A stretch of DNA of 64,000 nt from an uncultured Lachnospiraceae bacterium (GTDB lineage Bacteria > Bacillota > Clostridia > Lachnospirales > Lachnospiraceae). The stretch covers positions 310,001 through 374,000 of the forward strand of contig CAMNTM010000001.1 in NCBI GenBank assembly GCA_946558465.1, read 5' to 3'. Positions 24,678 to 32,720 of the stretch are shown piece after piece (position 1 is the stretch's first letter; each line of letters starts with the position of its first letter). The position numbers and the translations under genes are program-made. The notes under the pieces were generated by a model that saw only the letters and a program-made list of their open reading frames with translations, was not told the origin of the DNA and ran no database searches.

Positions 24678-27600
24678 TACTTACTCTCTCCCTTCTTCTT
24701 TTTCTTAAAGCCCACAATACCGCAGGCGGTAATGCCGATCAGGGAAAGTCCTGCAAGTGCAATCCAAAGTCCGGGATTGCTGTCATCTCCGGTTTTCGGC
24801 GTATCACGCAGTACATTGTGCATTTCTACAATCGTGGTAGAGCCTGTCTGTACGGTTGCCTGTTTGTCGGCAGGAAGCACATAATTTGCTGAAGCCGCAT
24901 TGTTTACCTCAGAAACGGTATATTCGCCAATGCGGAGATTTTCAATCAGGATTTCTCCGTTTTCGTCAGTCTCCAGCGTTACATCGTAGCCGTTTGCTCC
25001 GGTAATGCGGAAAGCAAAGCCTTTTACATTTCCGTCTGAAGAAGTCTTGACGATTTTCAGATTTCCCTTCATAGCGTCGTTAATAAAACCAACACCCGCC
25101 TTGTTTTCCACCTGATAGGTCTTTCCGTTGGTGTCGATAAACACCTCATAAACGCCCTCGTCAAGTAGGAAGCCTTCGGGAGCAACCGTTTCTTTCACAA
25201 AGTAACGACCATAGAGTAAGTCGTTCATTTCATATTCTCCGATTTCCTTTTCGGTAAGTGTGCCGAGCAGCTCATCGTCCTCGTCCAACTTGCCGTTATC
25301 ATTGCTGTCTTTATAGACCTCAAAGGTCGCTCCGGTCAGCTTGTTGTCAGGATAGTCAGCGTCCACCTTTGTCAGAGCGATTTTGCCACGGATATACTCG
25401 TTGACAATTTCAATTTCCACAATCTGCCCGTCCTCAGAAATGGTTACGGGATAGACGGTTTCATCAAGCACAAAGCCTGTCGGCTGCTCGATTTCACGCA
25501 CATACCAAGTGCCGTAAGGAATATCCGCAAAAGAAAAACTACCGTCCTCTGCTGATACGGTAGTCATCAGTGCGTTTTCCTTTGTAAATTCGTCCCCGTC
25601 TGTCTTAAACAGTCCGATCAATGCACCGCCCAGCGCTTCGCCATTCTCATCGACCTTTTTGCCGGAAACAAAGCCGTAAAGTAGCTCGTTTTCAATCGCT
25701 TCGCCGTTGTTGGCGGCAATCTCAATCGTTGCCGTATCCTGTCCGGCATATTCAAATACAACCAGATACTTCTCATCATTCAGGATATACGCCTTGTCTG
25801 TTGCAAGCTCCTGAACATAGTAACTACCGATAGGGAGGTCAGTTTTTACAGTTGCCTTGCCGTTTTCATCAAGGGTAATAATCTCAATCAGACCGTCGGC
25901 AGGGATAACCGTGCCGCTTGTGCTGATAAGCTCCTCTGCGGCAAACAAGCCAAAGCTGATATTCTGAATTTCTCCGTTATTTCCGATTCCGAACAGCTCA
26001 TTGAGTTCAAGTGTCTTTTCAAGGCTGATTTCAACCTTCTGTCTTTCGTTGTAGAAAGAGGTTGCCGTTTCGGTAACAGAAACATTCTGTCCGGCATAGA
26101 CAAGCTCTACGGTGTGGATTTCGTCATTCAAAACCATTCCGTAAGGAGCAGTAATTTCCTGCACCTCGTATTTTCCGAGATACAATTCCTTGCTCTTTGC
26201 AAGACCGTCCGCACCTGTTGTCACAGTATCCACAACTTCACCCTTAGAAGCTCTCAGCGTACCATCAGGTGTGATAATATCCTCTGCGGCTCTTATCTCA
26301 TAGACAGCGCCGGGAAGCCCCTGTACCTCGTACAATGGCTGATAGATGGTCGGTAGCTCGTTTCCGTCTGCGTCCACGCCGCCGATAGCAGACACGCCGA
26401 AGAACACCTCGCCGGATTTCTCCACCGTAACCGTGCCTTTCTGCGCCATATTTTCCTTATTCACTTTGATTAAAGTAACCCCGCTTTCCTCTGTGGAATT
26501 AGCTTCTTCTACATCAAAGAAGATTGGCGTACTGTCAAGGACATAGCCGTAAGGAGCCTGCACCTCGACAATGGAATAGCCTTTGCCGTAAGGCAGCTTC
26601 TCAGGTGTGACAAGTGATCCCTCTGCGTCGGTGTAGAAGGTATCAATGGTAGTAGGAGTCGGATAAGTGAAGGTCATTGTGACAAGGCTTCCGTCAGGAT
26701 TATAGATTTGGAAGCCTGCCCCCGCATAAGGGATTGTCTTTCCGGTTTCTGCGTCCACCTTGACCACCTTTACATAGCTTTCAAAATTTGCGTTGTTAAT
26801 CAAATAGCGGTAAGTCTGTGAATCCTGAGAGATAAACACATCAAAGTCCTTCATCAGCTCACGACCTTCCCAGCCTTTCGTCTGATGGACGGTATAAATG
26901 CCGTAAGGCATATCCTTTGTCTGACCGAAGCCGTTTTCATCACAGACGATTACATCACGCTCATCGGGATCAGCGTTTGTATAGCTGCCAGCGGATTTCA
27001 GGTAGATTTCAAATTCTGCTCCTTCTTCGGGGGTTTCAATATGGGTTTCCCCGTCATCGGTGTGCTTGATAAGGGCAATATTGCCTTTGATAACCTGCTC
27101 GATTACATCATTGGAAGTCAGATTATGCTCCACGGTGTAAAGCTGCGGCTCTGCACCGATATGATGAACGGTCGGATCAAGCAGATAGCCTTCGCTTGGT
27201 TCAAGTTCCTTAATCGTCCAGTTATCCCCGCAGATATATTCCTTTGTCGTAAATTGACCGTTTTTATCGGTATAGTACACATCTACAAGCTGCTCGCCCT
27301 TGAAGATACCGTATTTTGCACCCGCTAAAGAAGCGTCCCCCTGTGGGAGTCCCTTTTCAGCGTCGCTCTTGGTGACGGTCACAGTAAACTTCTTCAAAAT
27401 ATTGGTGAAGCTGCGGCTTGTAACCTCTTTCCAAAGAACAGGCGCAGTCTGCTTTTCGGGAATGACATAACGGATTGCGGTATCCACTTCTTCAAGGGTA
27501 TAAGGCGTTTTTCCGCTGATAAGGACATTCTTAAAGGTTGCGACGCCGTTTTTATCGGTTACGGCATATTCGTCTACGGCAATGCCGGAAAGCGAAGTAC

Positions 27601-28912
27601 CGTAAAGGTGGAAAGTCACGCCCTCCACAAAGTTATCCTCAGAGGACTTGATAACCTGAACATCTCCACGCTTTAAGATGTTGGAGAAGGTTACGGCAGA
27701 TGTGCCGCCGCTTACAATCGTAACACGCTGTACCTTCTGCGGCTCATATTTTTCAATGTTTTCTTCTGTTACCGTATAAACGCCGGGCATAAGCTCTATA
27801 TCCACTGTACCGTCTGCCTTTGTGATAACGGTTTTATTGACACCGTTTCCGCTGATAGTAAAACGGATACCGTCTACCTTTCCGTCCTCGGAGTGCTTGA
27901 CGATATGACCAATTCCTGTTGTTTCAGTCTTAATGTTCAGATAGAAGTAAACGGGATCTTCCGCACCGGATACCATTGTCTGCTTGCCGGGGTGTCCCCA
28001 GATAAGAAGATTACCAACGGCAGTAGGGACAGTTTTCTGTGCGGATAAACCAACGGCATTTTCAATCATCTTCTTGGAAGTAAAGGTGTACTCGTTGCCG
28101 TTTCGGGTAACGGTAATCCCCTTATCGGAAGTCAAATGAATATCCGTCAAAAGGTTGTTGGTATCGGTTAAAGTCAGGCTGTAATTGTCCTGTGCCTGAT
28201 TGTATTTCAGGGTATAGGTCTGTGTGCTGCCTGCCTGATTGGAAGTAAAGCTCGGTACTGTTGAATGGGTTTTCATCTGAGACAAAATCCAGTTATAACA
28301 GCTTTCGGCAGGTCTGCCCTGAATCATTGAAAAATAGGTATCAGCAGGGATACCGTAGCTGTTTGCCTGCAAAGTTGTAGGACTGGTTCTTAACTGCTGC
28401 TGGTACTCCCACATAATCGTCTGCGTGGCAATCGAGAAATCGTCCTCGTTTGTGCCGCCAATCGGCGCTGTCCTTCCGGGCTGCCAGCCGTAAAGAGAAG
28501 TCAGCATAATGCCGTACTGAGCAGAAGCCGGGAGATTCTGAAAATAGGAGCTGTTCTTTCCGCTTGTACTTTCATAGCTGCCCCCGGCATTGTAATCTAC
28601 GCCGGATTCAATGCACATAAGCTGTCTTTCGCCGCTTCCGTCACGAATCATCAGCTTGGCTCTTTTCCCTCCGCCGTCATGGGCGTGTAGACTTGTGTTT
28701 CCATTGCTGTCATAAGCGATAAAGTTATAATCAGCAGAACGGTAGTATTCTCCGTCTGATCCGAGATAGTAAGAGCCGTAATAGGCTTCCACGCTTTTGC
28801 CCTCCTCGGCAGTAAAGGCAAAGGCGGACATAGACAGAGCCATCAGACACATTACGGCAGACAAGACCGCCGCTGTCAATCGCTTGCCCTTATTTTTCAA
28901 AAAATGTTTCAT
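24677..28912 (-). CDS. Thioester-domain SpaA/Cna-B repeat adhesin with cell-wall anchor
   Basis: A 1411-aa surface protein. A signal peptide covers residues 1-33 (cleavage near SAFA). A thioester domain follows at about 60-300, with Cys100 in LMCIES and Gln164 in IATQTIMWEY as the likely cross-linked pair. About ten SpaA/Cna-B-like repeats follow, many ending in YxVxE...GYxLD motifs that often carry Lys-Asn isopeptide bonds. Repeat nine has a DSNDNGKLDED loop resembling a calcium site. A C-terminal PKTGD sorting signal, hydrophobic span and KKKKK tail indicate sortase anchoring. It probably mediates mating contact or host adhesion. The ATG follows GGAAGGA. Confidence 0.92.
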   Translation of the reverse strand: MKHFLKNKGKRLTAAVLSAVMCLMALSMSAFAFTAEEGKSVEAYYGSYYLGSDGEYYRSADYNFIAYDSNGNTSLHAHDGGGKRAKLMIRDGSGERQLMCIESGVDYNAGGSYESTSGKNSSYFQNLPASAQYGIMLTSLYGWQPGRTAPIGGTNEDDFSIATQTIMWEYQQQLRTSPTTLQANSYGIPADTYFSMIQGRPAESCYNWILSQMKTHSTVPSFTSNQAGSTQTYTLKYNQAQDNYSLTLTDTNNLLTDIHLTSDKGITVTRNGNEYTFTSKKMIENAVGLSAQKTVPTAVGNLLIWGHPGKQTMVSGAEDPVYFYLNIKTETTGIGHIVKHSEDGKVDGIRFTISGNGVNKTVITKADGTVDIELMPGVYTVTEENIEKYEPQKVQRVTIVSGGTSAVTFSNILKRGDVQVIKSSEDNFVEGVTFHLYGTSLSGIAVDEYAVTDKNGVATFKNVLISGKTPYTLEEVDTAIRYVIPEKQTAPVLWKEVTSRSFTNILKKFTVTVTKSDAEKGLPQGDASLAGAKYGIFKGEQLVDVYYTDKNGQFTTKEYICGDNWTIKELEPSEGYLLDPTVHHIGAEPQLYTVEHNLTSNDVIEQVIKGNIALIKHTDDGETHIETPEEGAEFEIYLKSAGSYTNADPDERDVIVCDENGFGQTKDMPYGIYTVHQTKGWEGRELMKDFDVFISQDSQTYRYLINNANFESYVKVVKVDAETGKTIPYAGAGFQIYNPDGSLVTMTFTYPTPTTIDTFYTDAEGSLVTPEKLPYGKGYSIVEVQAPYGYVLDSTPIFFDVEEANSTEESGVTLIKVNKENMAQKGTVTVEKSGEVFFGVSAIGGVDADGNELPTIYQPLYEVQGLPGAVYEIRAAEDIITPDGTLRASKGEVVDTVTTGADGLAKSKELYLGKYEVQEITAPYGMVLNDEIHTVELVYAGQNVSVTETATSFYNERQKVEISLEKTLELNELFGIGNNGEIQNISFGLFAAEELISTSGTVIPADGLIEIITLDENGKATVKTDLPIGSYYVQELATDKAYILNDEKYLVVFEYAGQDTATIEIAANNGEAIENELLYGFVSGKKVDENGEALGGALIGLFKTDGDEFTKENALMTTVSAEDGSFSFADIPYGTWYVREIEQPTGFVLDETVYPVTISEDGQIVEIEIVNEYIRGKIALTKVDADYPDNKLTGATFEVYKDSNDNGKLDEDDELLGTLTEKEIGEYEMNDLLYGRYFVKETVAPEGFLLDEGVYEVFIDTNGKTYQVENKAGVGFINDAMKGNLKIVKTSSDGNVKGFAFRITGANGYDVTLETDENGEILIENLRIGEYTVSEVNNAASANYVLPADKQATVQTGSTTIVEMHNVLRDTPKTGDDSNPGLWIALAGLSLIGITACGIVGFKKKKKGESK

Positions 28913-28941
28913 TGCATTTCCTTCCTTTCGTTTTTGGGTAT

Positions 28942-28973
28942 AAAAAAATCCCCCTGTCTTTTTTGACAGAGGG
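28942..28973 (-). terminator. Terminator between the lipoprotein and adhesin genes
   Basis: CCCTCTGTC pairs with GACAGGGGG around six A residues and is followed by ATTTTTTTATA on the minus strand. The adhesin gene begins 30 bases later without a clear promoter, so it may depend on readthrough or regulated antitermination. Confidence 0.88.
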
Positions 28974-28990
28974 AAGTGGTTTGCTCACGG

Positions 28991-29719
28991 TCAGTACAGG
29001 AAGTAGAAGCGGTAGCTCCCGCCGCCAAGCGGCTCTGCGTAGATCGTGAAGTATTCAATTTGGTTGCCGCCGTATGCTGTGATAAGTCCCGGCATAGACT
29101 GCACATAATCTTTTAACCGTCTTTCCAAGTTAGCTCCCTGAAAATCTGGGGAAGCCGTAACAGGCGTAGACCAAGAAGCCGTATCCGGCGTTAAATCGCC
29201 GCTGTGCGTCAGTCCCGTTCCTTCACCGACCGCTATCAGTTCTGCACGGATAGCAGCAACATCAAACTCGTAATCGTAAATGGATTTTGGCTGAGGCGGT
29301 GTTTCCTGCGGCGGTGTGCTTTCTGACGTTTCCGTCTGAACGGGCGGTGCAGGCGGCGGTGTTTCTGTTTCGGGTGTAACTGTTGGTGTTTCGCTTTCTA
29401 TTTTCTGCGGCGGCTCGTCCTGTGGAGCAGAAGTCTGTACAGCGGTCTGCTCCGGCTCTTTTTCCTTGCTGCTTTCCGTATCCCTTACTTCTGCGGTACT
29501 CTGCGTTTCGGCAGGCTCAGTGCTTTGTGTCGATTCGGGCGTTTGCTCAACCTCACTTGTTTCTTCTGTTGCCGGAAGCGTATCTGTATCGGAGGATATT
29601 TCATTACTCTCCGAAGAAGAAAACGGTTCGGGCGGATTATTCTTTGTAGTGGTATTGTTGCAGCCCGTTAATCCAAAGACTAAAAGCATTGCTAAAATAA
29701 CTGTGATTTTTAATTTCAT
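28991..29719 (-). CDS. Lipoprotein with Pro/Thr/Glu-rich linker
   Basis: A 242-aa protein. A signal peptide with lipobox LTGC at residues 17-20 predicts a membrane-anchored lipoprotein. Residues about 25-150 form a low-complexity linker rich in Pro, Thr, Glu and Ser. Residues about 150-242 form a compact globular domain (DYEFDVAAIRAELIAVG...) that is not recognised by name. An AAAGGAG site and a near-consensus promoter lie upstream. Such lipoproteins occur between parB and the adhesin in related elements; a role in surface contact is inference. Confidence 0.78.
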   Translation of the reverse strand: MKLKITVILAMLLVFGLTGCNNTTTKNNPPEPFSSSESNEISSDTDTLPATEETSEVEQTPESTQSTEPAETQSTAEVRDTESSKEKEPEQTAVQTSAPQDEPPQKIESETPTVTPETETPPPAPPVQTETSESTPPQETPPQPKSIYDYEFDVAAIRAELIAVGEGTGLTHSGDLTPDTASWSTPVTASPDFQGANLERRLKDYVQSMPGLITAYGGNQIEYFTIYAEPLGGGSYRFYFLY

Positions 29720-29749
29720 AGGGCTTCACTCCTTTGTCCTTTTGCCATT

Positions 29750-29778
29750 ATTCTAACGGATAACAGCCGTTTTGACAA
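29750..29778 (-). promoter_or_regulatory. Promoter of the lipoprotein gene
   Basis: TTGTCA (29773-29778), 17-base spacer, TAGAAT (29750-29755) on the minus strand, about 30 bases before the start codon. Confidence 0.72.
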
Positions 29779-29901
29779 AGGTGCAAGTAACCGTTATTTT
29801 GAGATAGATTAAACTTATGAGATAGTTTTTCTTTCGGATAGTCAGGTAGTAATCAAGGGGTTAGAGTGTGAGGAAGGGGAAAGCAAAAAAACATACTCCG
29901 C

Positions 29902-30808
29902 CTACCTGCTGTCACGGTCGGCACGATTTTTCAACACCCTGCCGTAATGCTCCAATGCCTTGCAGATATATTCCTCCGTCTGATTTAACGGAACACTTTT
30001 CGGAATCAGGCTTCGCACCTTATCCCCACGCAGCACAATCTTTTCACGCTGATTTGGTTTTTCCTCACTCATAATCGCCTGCACCGCTTCGGTAGTCAGC
30101 TTTCCCTCGTTAAAAAACTTCCGCATACGGATTGTCTGATCGTGTGAGGGTGTGCAGTCGTTCAAGTCGATTTCGTCCACCACATCACGCTGGCAATCTT
30201 CGTCGAGATACGACAGCTCTACCGCAGGACGCATTTTGATTTTGCCCTCGTCCACAAGTTCAAGAAGTTCAGGAACAAGGTTTGTAAGCCTGATATATTT
30301 TCGGACTTGTTCGTGACTCTCACCACTTTCAGCCGCAAGAATTTCCCTTACTCGGTCTGCCTGCTTGTCGTTTCATCGCTTCAAGCCGCATTTTATAGGC
30401 AAAAGCCTTCTCTGAGGGAAGTATCTGCGACCGCTGAAAATTGCTCTCCACCATTAAAATCGTGGCGTCATCTCTTGTCAGCTCGACAACTTCACATCTC
30501 AGCGTTTCAAATCCGGCAAGCTCGCAAGCCTTTTTTCGCCTGTGTCCTGAAACAAGCTCGTATCTGCCGTCCTCTTTCTGCCTGACAGTTGCGGGCGTAA
30601 TTACGCCACGCTCCTTGATACTCTCCACAAGCTGAAACATATCCTCATCTTCCCGCACCTGAAAAGGGTGGTCGGGAAAATCGTCGATTTCAGTCAGCGG
30701 AATATCCCTGATTTTTTGCAGCTTCGCCTCGTCCCGTTCCTCTTGGGTGGAAAACAGGTCATCGAGTCCTTTCGTTGGTAGAACGAAGTCGCTCTTTCTG
30801 CCTGCCAT
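29902..30808 (-). pseudogene. parB-like gene disrupted by frameshift
   Basis: The first frame (30808 to stop at 30329) encodes 159 aa with an intact ParB/sulfiredoxin-like domain, including LTEIDDFPDHPFQVREDEDM and SGHRRKKACELAG. It runs through RQAGRPSKGN and stops. The rest of the protein continues in another frame from about 30345 (REILAAESGESHEQVRKYIR...) to 29902. In relatives a further stretch of about 15 residues usually lies between GRPSK and the helix-turn-helix, so a small deletion that also shifts the frame is likely. The truncated protein would keep the N-terminal domain but lose its DNA-binding and C-terminal parts. Programmed frameshifting is possible but less likely. Confidence 0.75.
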
Positions 30809-31589
30809 CGGCTAACACCTCCCTTGTGAAGTCGGCATAAGCCTTAGACACCGTACTGTTTGGCTCATAGGCATAAATGCTTTTGCCCTTTGAGCTTACC
30901 TCTGCGGCTTTTACGGCAATGGGAATGGTTGTCCGGTAAATGCGGATATGGCTTCCGAACTGTCCCCGCAATGCGTCCACGGTGCTTTTGGCAAGGTTTG
31001 TTCTTCCGTCCACAAGGGTTAAGAGAATCCCATCAATATTTAGCTGCGGATTTGAGTGCCGCTTCACATTGGATATAGTTGTGAGAAGCTGCGTCATTCC
31101 TTTCGCCGGAAGATACTGAGCCTGAACGGGTACAATAACGCTGTCCGCCGCTGTGAGTGCGTTCAAGGTAATCATACCGAGCGAAGGCATACAGTCTATG
31201 AGAACATAGTCGTATCCATTTTTTATTTCACTCAGATAATTCTTCATTACCATTTCTCTGCACATAGCGGTGACAAGGCTCATTTCCATTGACGATAATT
31301 CAAGGTTGGACGGTACTAAATCCACGCCTTCCTCGTGCCTGAGAATACCGTCATACGGGTTTTCATTCTTATCCGTTATAACGGAGAGCAGCTTATCCGA
31401 GATTGTGACGGGAAGCTCGTCTGTTTCCTGCCAGCCGAGACAAGTGGTTAAATCGCCCTGCGGATCAGCGTCTACAAGGAGTACCTTTTTGCCCTGCATA
31501 GCAAGACCGATACCAAGATTGACCGCCGTAGTGGTTTTACCCACGCCGCCTTTCTGATTGCATATCGCTATGGTTTTACAGTTTGACAT
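30759..31589 (-). CDS. parA: ParA/Soj-family ATPase
   Basis: A 276-aa P-loop ATPase with the deviant Walker A motif NQKGGVGKTTTAVNL at residues 10-24, DADPQGDLT near 40 and VLIDCMPSLG near 125. These are the signatures of ParA/Soj partition proteins, which would stabilise the excised element. The 3' end overlaps the parB-like start by about 50 bases. An AAAGGAGG site precedes the ATG, and a long structured leader lies upstream. Confidence 0.92.
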   Translation of the reverse strand: MSNCKTIAICNQKGGVGKTTTAVNLGIGLAMQGKKVLLVDADPQGDLTTCLGWQETDELPVTISDKLLSVITDKNENPYDGILRHEEGVDLVPSNLELSSMEMSLVTAMCREMVMKNYLSEIKNGYDYVLIDCMPSLGMITLNALTAADSVIVPVQAQYLPAKGMTQLLTTISNVKRHSNPQLNIDGILLTLVDGRTNLAKSTVDALRGQFGSHIRIYRTTIPIAVKAAEVSSKGKSIYAYEPNSTVSKAYADFTREVLADGRQKERLRSTNERTR

Positions 31590-31709
31590 CTTGCGCTTTT
31601 CCTCCTTTCGCTGTATTCATAACCGACCTTTTATAAAGTCGGCTATGTATCAAGCCGCAGTATTTGTTCTCAACGCCCCCTGCGGAAAGCAATTTGCTTT
31701 GTACGGGAA

Positions 31710-31926
31710 GCACTAAGGCTACGGTGAGCTGCACCGTATCATAGGGATTTCACCTCTGCCGGGTTCTCCGCCAGCCGCTTACGGAAGTATCATTATCATT
31801 CTGACTGTCATTGCCACCCCCGGTAGCAGTCCGGGTTTCAGGACGGGGATTCTCGCTTGCTCTCATAAAAGAGAGGTTATGGCGTACCCTCCTTCGGGCT
31901 ATCATCAGAAATAAAGTCCTTAGTGC
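31710..31926 (-). promoter_or_regulatory. Structured leader RNA upstream of parA
   Basis: A noncoding stretch read toward parA. GCACTAAGG (31710-31718) and CCTTAGTGC (31918-31926) are perfectly complementary and enclose about 200 bases with further hairpins: TACGGTG/CACCGTA at 31720-31738, CCCGG/CCGGG at 31819-31835 and CTCTC/GAGAG at 31860-31875. TTGACA at 31940-31945 could be its -35, but the -10 is poor. The long-range closure suggests a folded regulatory RNA rather than random spacer. No known RNA family is recognised. Confidence 0.5.
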
Positions 31927-31962
31927 CTGTATATTCAGTTGTCAAAAAGCAGCGAAGGGAGG

Positions 31963-31986
31963 CACTCCGTTTAGGAGTGGTTTTTT
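31963..31986 (+). terminator. Plus-strand terminator upstream of the parA leader
   Basis: CACTCC and GGAGTG pair around a five-base loop and are followed on the plus strand by GTTTTTT. No plus-strand gene is visible, so it may end an RNA antisense to the parA leader or block outside transcription. Confidence 0.6.
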
Positions 31987-32086
31987 AACCCCTTCACCTA
32001 TTTGGAATTGGAAACCGAAATGACACCCTGTTTTCAGAAAAAACTTGAAAAAATTTTTTTGATTTCTGATTTTTACTCTTAAACGC

Positions 32087-32126
32087 AAAAAAGCCGCTTG
32101 CTTCTCAAACGAGAAACAAGCGGCTT
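32087..32126 (-). terminator. Terminator after the amber-interrupted small gene
   Basis: AAGCCGCTTG and CAAGCGGCTT pair perfectly, with TCTC/GAGA extending inside, and the minus strand continues with TTTTTTGCG. It isolates the small gene from the parA leader; the A/T-rich 32000-32080 stretch holds nothing else that I recognise. Confidence 0.9.
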
Positions 32127-32138
32127 AACCTGTCCTAT

Positions 32139-32318
32139 TCAAATATAACTCACAGTAATGTGCTTCCTGCGAACTTTCGTGATTTTAATAAGTACATCGT
32201 CTATTGCGTCCGTGTATCTGCCTTGTGCTATAAGGCTGTTTTTTAGTTCAATTAAAGAACTGATTACCTGAGTGCGTTCCTACTCGGTTAAATATATATG
32301 AAAATCCTTTTGCTTCAT
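32139..32318 (-). pseudogene. Small ICE gene interrupted by an in-frame amber codon
   Basis: A 60-codon frame from ATG 32318 to TGA 32139. It reads MKQKDFHIYLTE, TAG at 32280-32282, then ERTQVISSLIELKNSLIAQG and on to a basic end. The pattern before and after TAG reads as one continuous small ICE protein, in which an EER sequence is expected at the stop position; a single change of GAG to TAG explains it. A ribosome binding site AGGGGG precedes the start and a strong terminator follows. The gene is therefore probably recently inactivated, unless the amber codon is read through. Confidence 0.6.
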
Positions 32319-32383
32319 CTGCTGCACCCCCTGATACCCTTATTATACAAAAAGGGCAAAAAGAAAAGGATACGGTTTATAGG

Positions 32384-32420
32384 CAAAAAAATAGAGCCTC
32401 AACCATAAGATTGAAGCTCT
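32384..32420 (-). terminator. Terminator at the ICE edge
   Basis: AGAGCTTCAA pairs with TTGAGGCTCT (one G-U), followed by ATTTTTTTGCC on the minus strand. It would end lysS transcripts that run into the element. Confidence 0.82.
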
Positions 32421-32427
32421 GTTTTCG

Positions 32428-32627
32428 TTGTCGTAAATATCTCTGATTTTTCTGTCGTAAACGGCTATAACTGCCCATTCTACAAGGCTTTTTTGCCATT
32501 TTTACGATGTAGCCACTACAATGAAGCCACTGGATTAACGATTTTCGATTCACGGTGTTTACGACAGCGATTTGTCGTAAAAATCCGCCTTTGCCCTCGA
32601 AGTCATTTGTCGTAAATTTGTCGTAAA
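32428..32627. repeat. TGTCGTAAA iteron cluster at the ICE end
   Basis: The 9-mer TGTCGTAAA occurs in direct orientation at 32429, 32453, 32573, 32608 and 32619 and inverted at 32558-32566. The copies at 32558 and 32573 form a palindrome with a six-base spacer, and those at 32608 and 32619 are spaced 11 bases. A degenerate inverted copy lies at 32501. A second short repeat, GATTAACGA, occurs at 32533 and 32651. Multiple short repeats next to an element end are typical binding sites for integrase arms or excisionase. Confidence 0.75.
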
Positions 32628-32720
32628 CCCCATTTTTCGGGGTAAATTTAGATTAACGAAACCCGGCAAAAGCTGTCAAAACCCCGTTATTTTCTTATTT
32701 TTCACTCGGTAGGGTTTTCA
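32628..32720. other. Likely ICE-chromosome junction at the 3' end of lysS
   Basis: ICE-type repeats end here and the last codons of lysS begin at 32695. The 3' end of lysS is a known integration site for some Firmicutes ICEs. The exact attachment core cannot be placed because the other element end is outside the window. Confidence 0.4.

Noticed and set aside
28909-29106. Minus-strand frame overlapping the lipoprotein 3' end and the terminator
   Set aside because: Runs through the terminator hairpin and lacks a ribosome binding site; the 242-aa lipoprotein frame explains the region.
31811-32023. Plus-strand frame of 70 codons in the parA leader
   Set aside because: It reads through the structured leader and the terminator and has no ribosome binding site.
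1-32600. Integrase, excisionase or VirB4 genes of the ICE
   Set aside because: None is visible; they probably lie beyond the left edge, so none is annotated.
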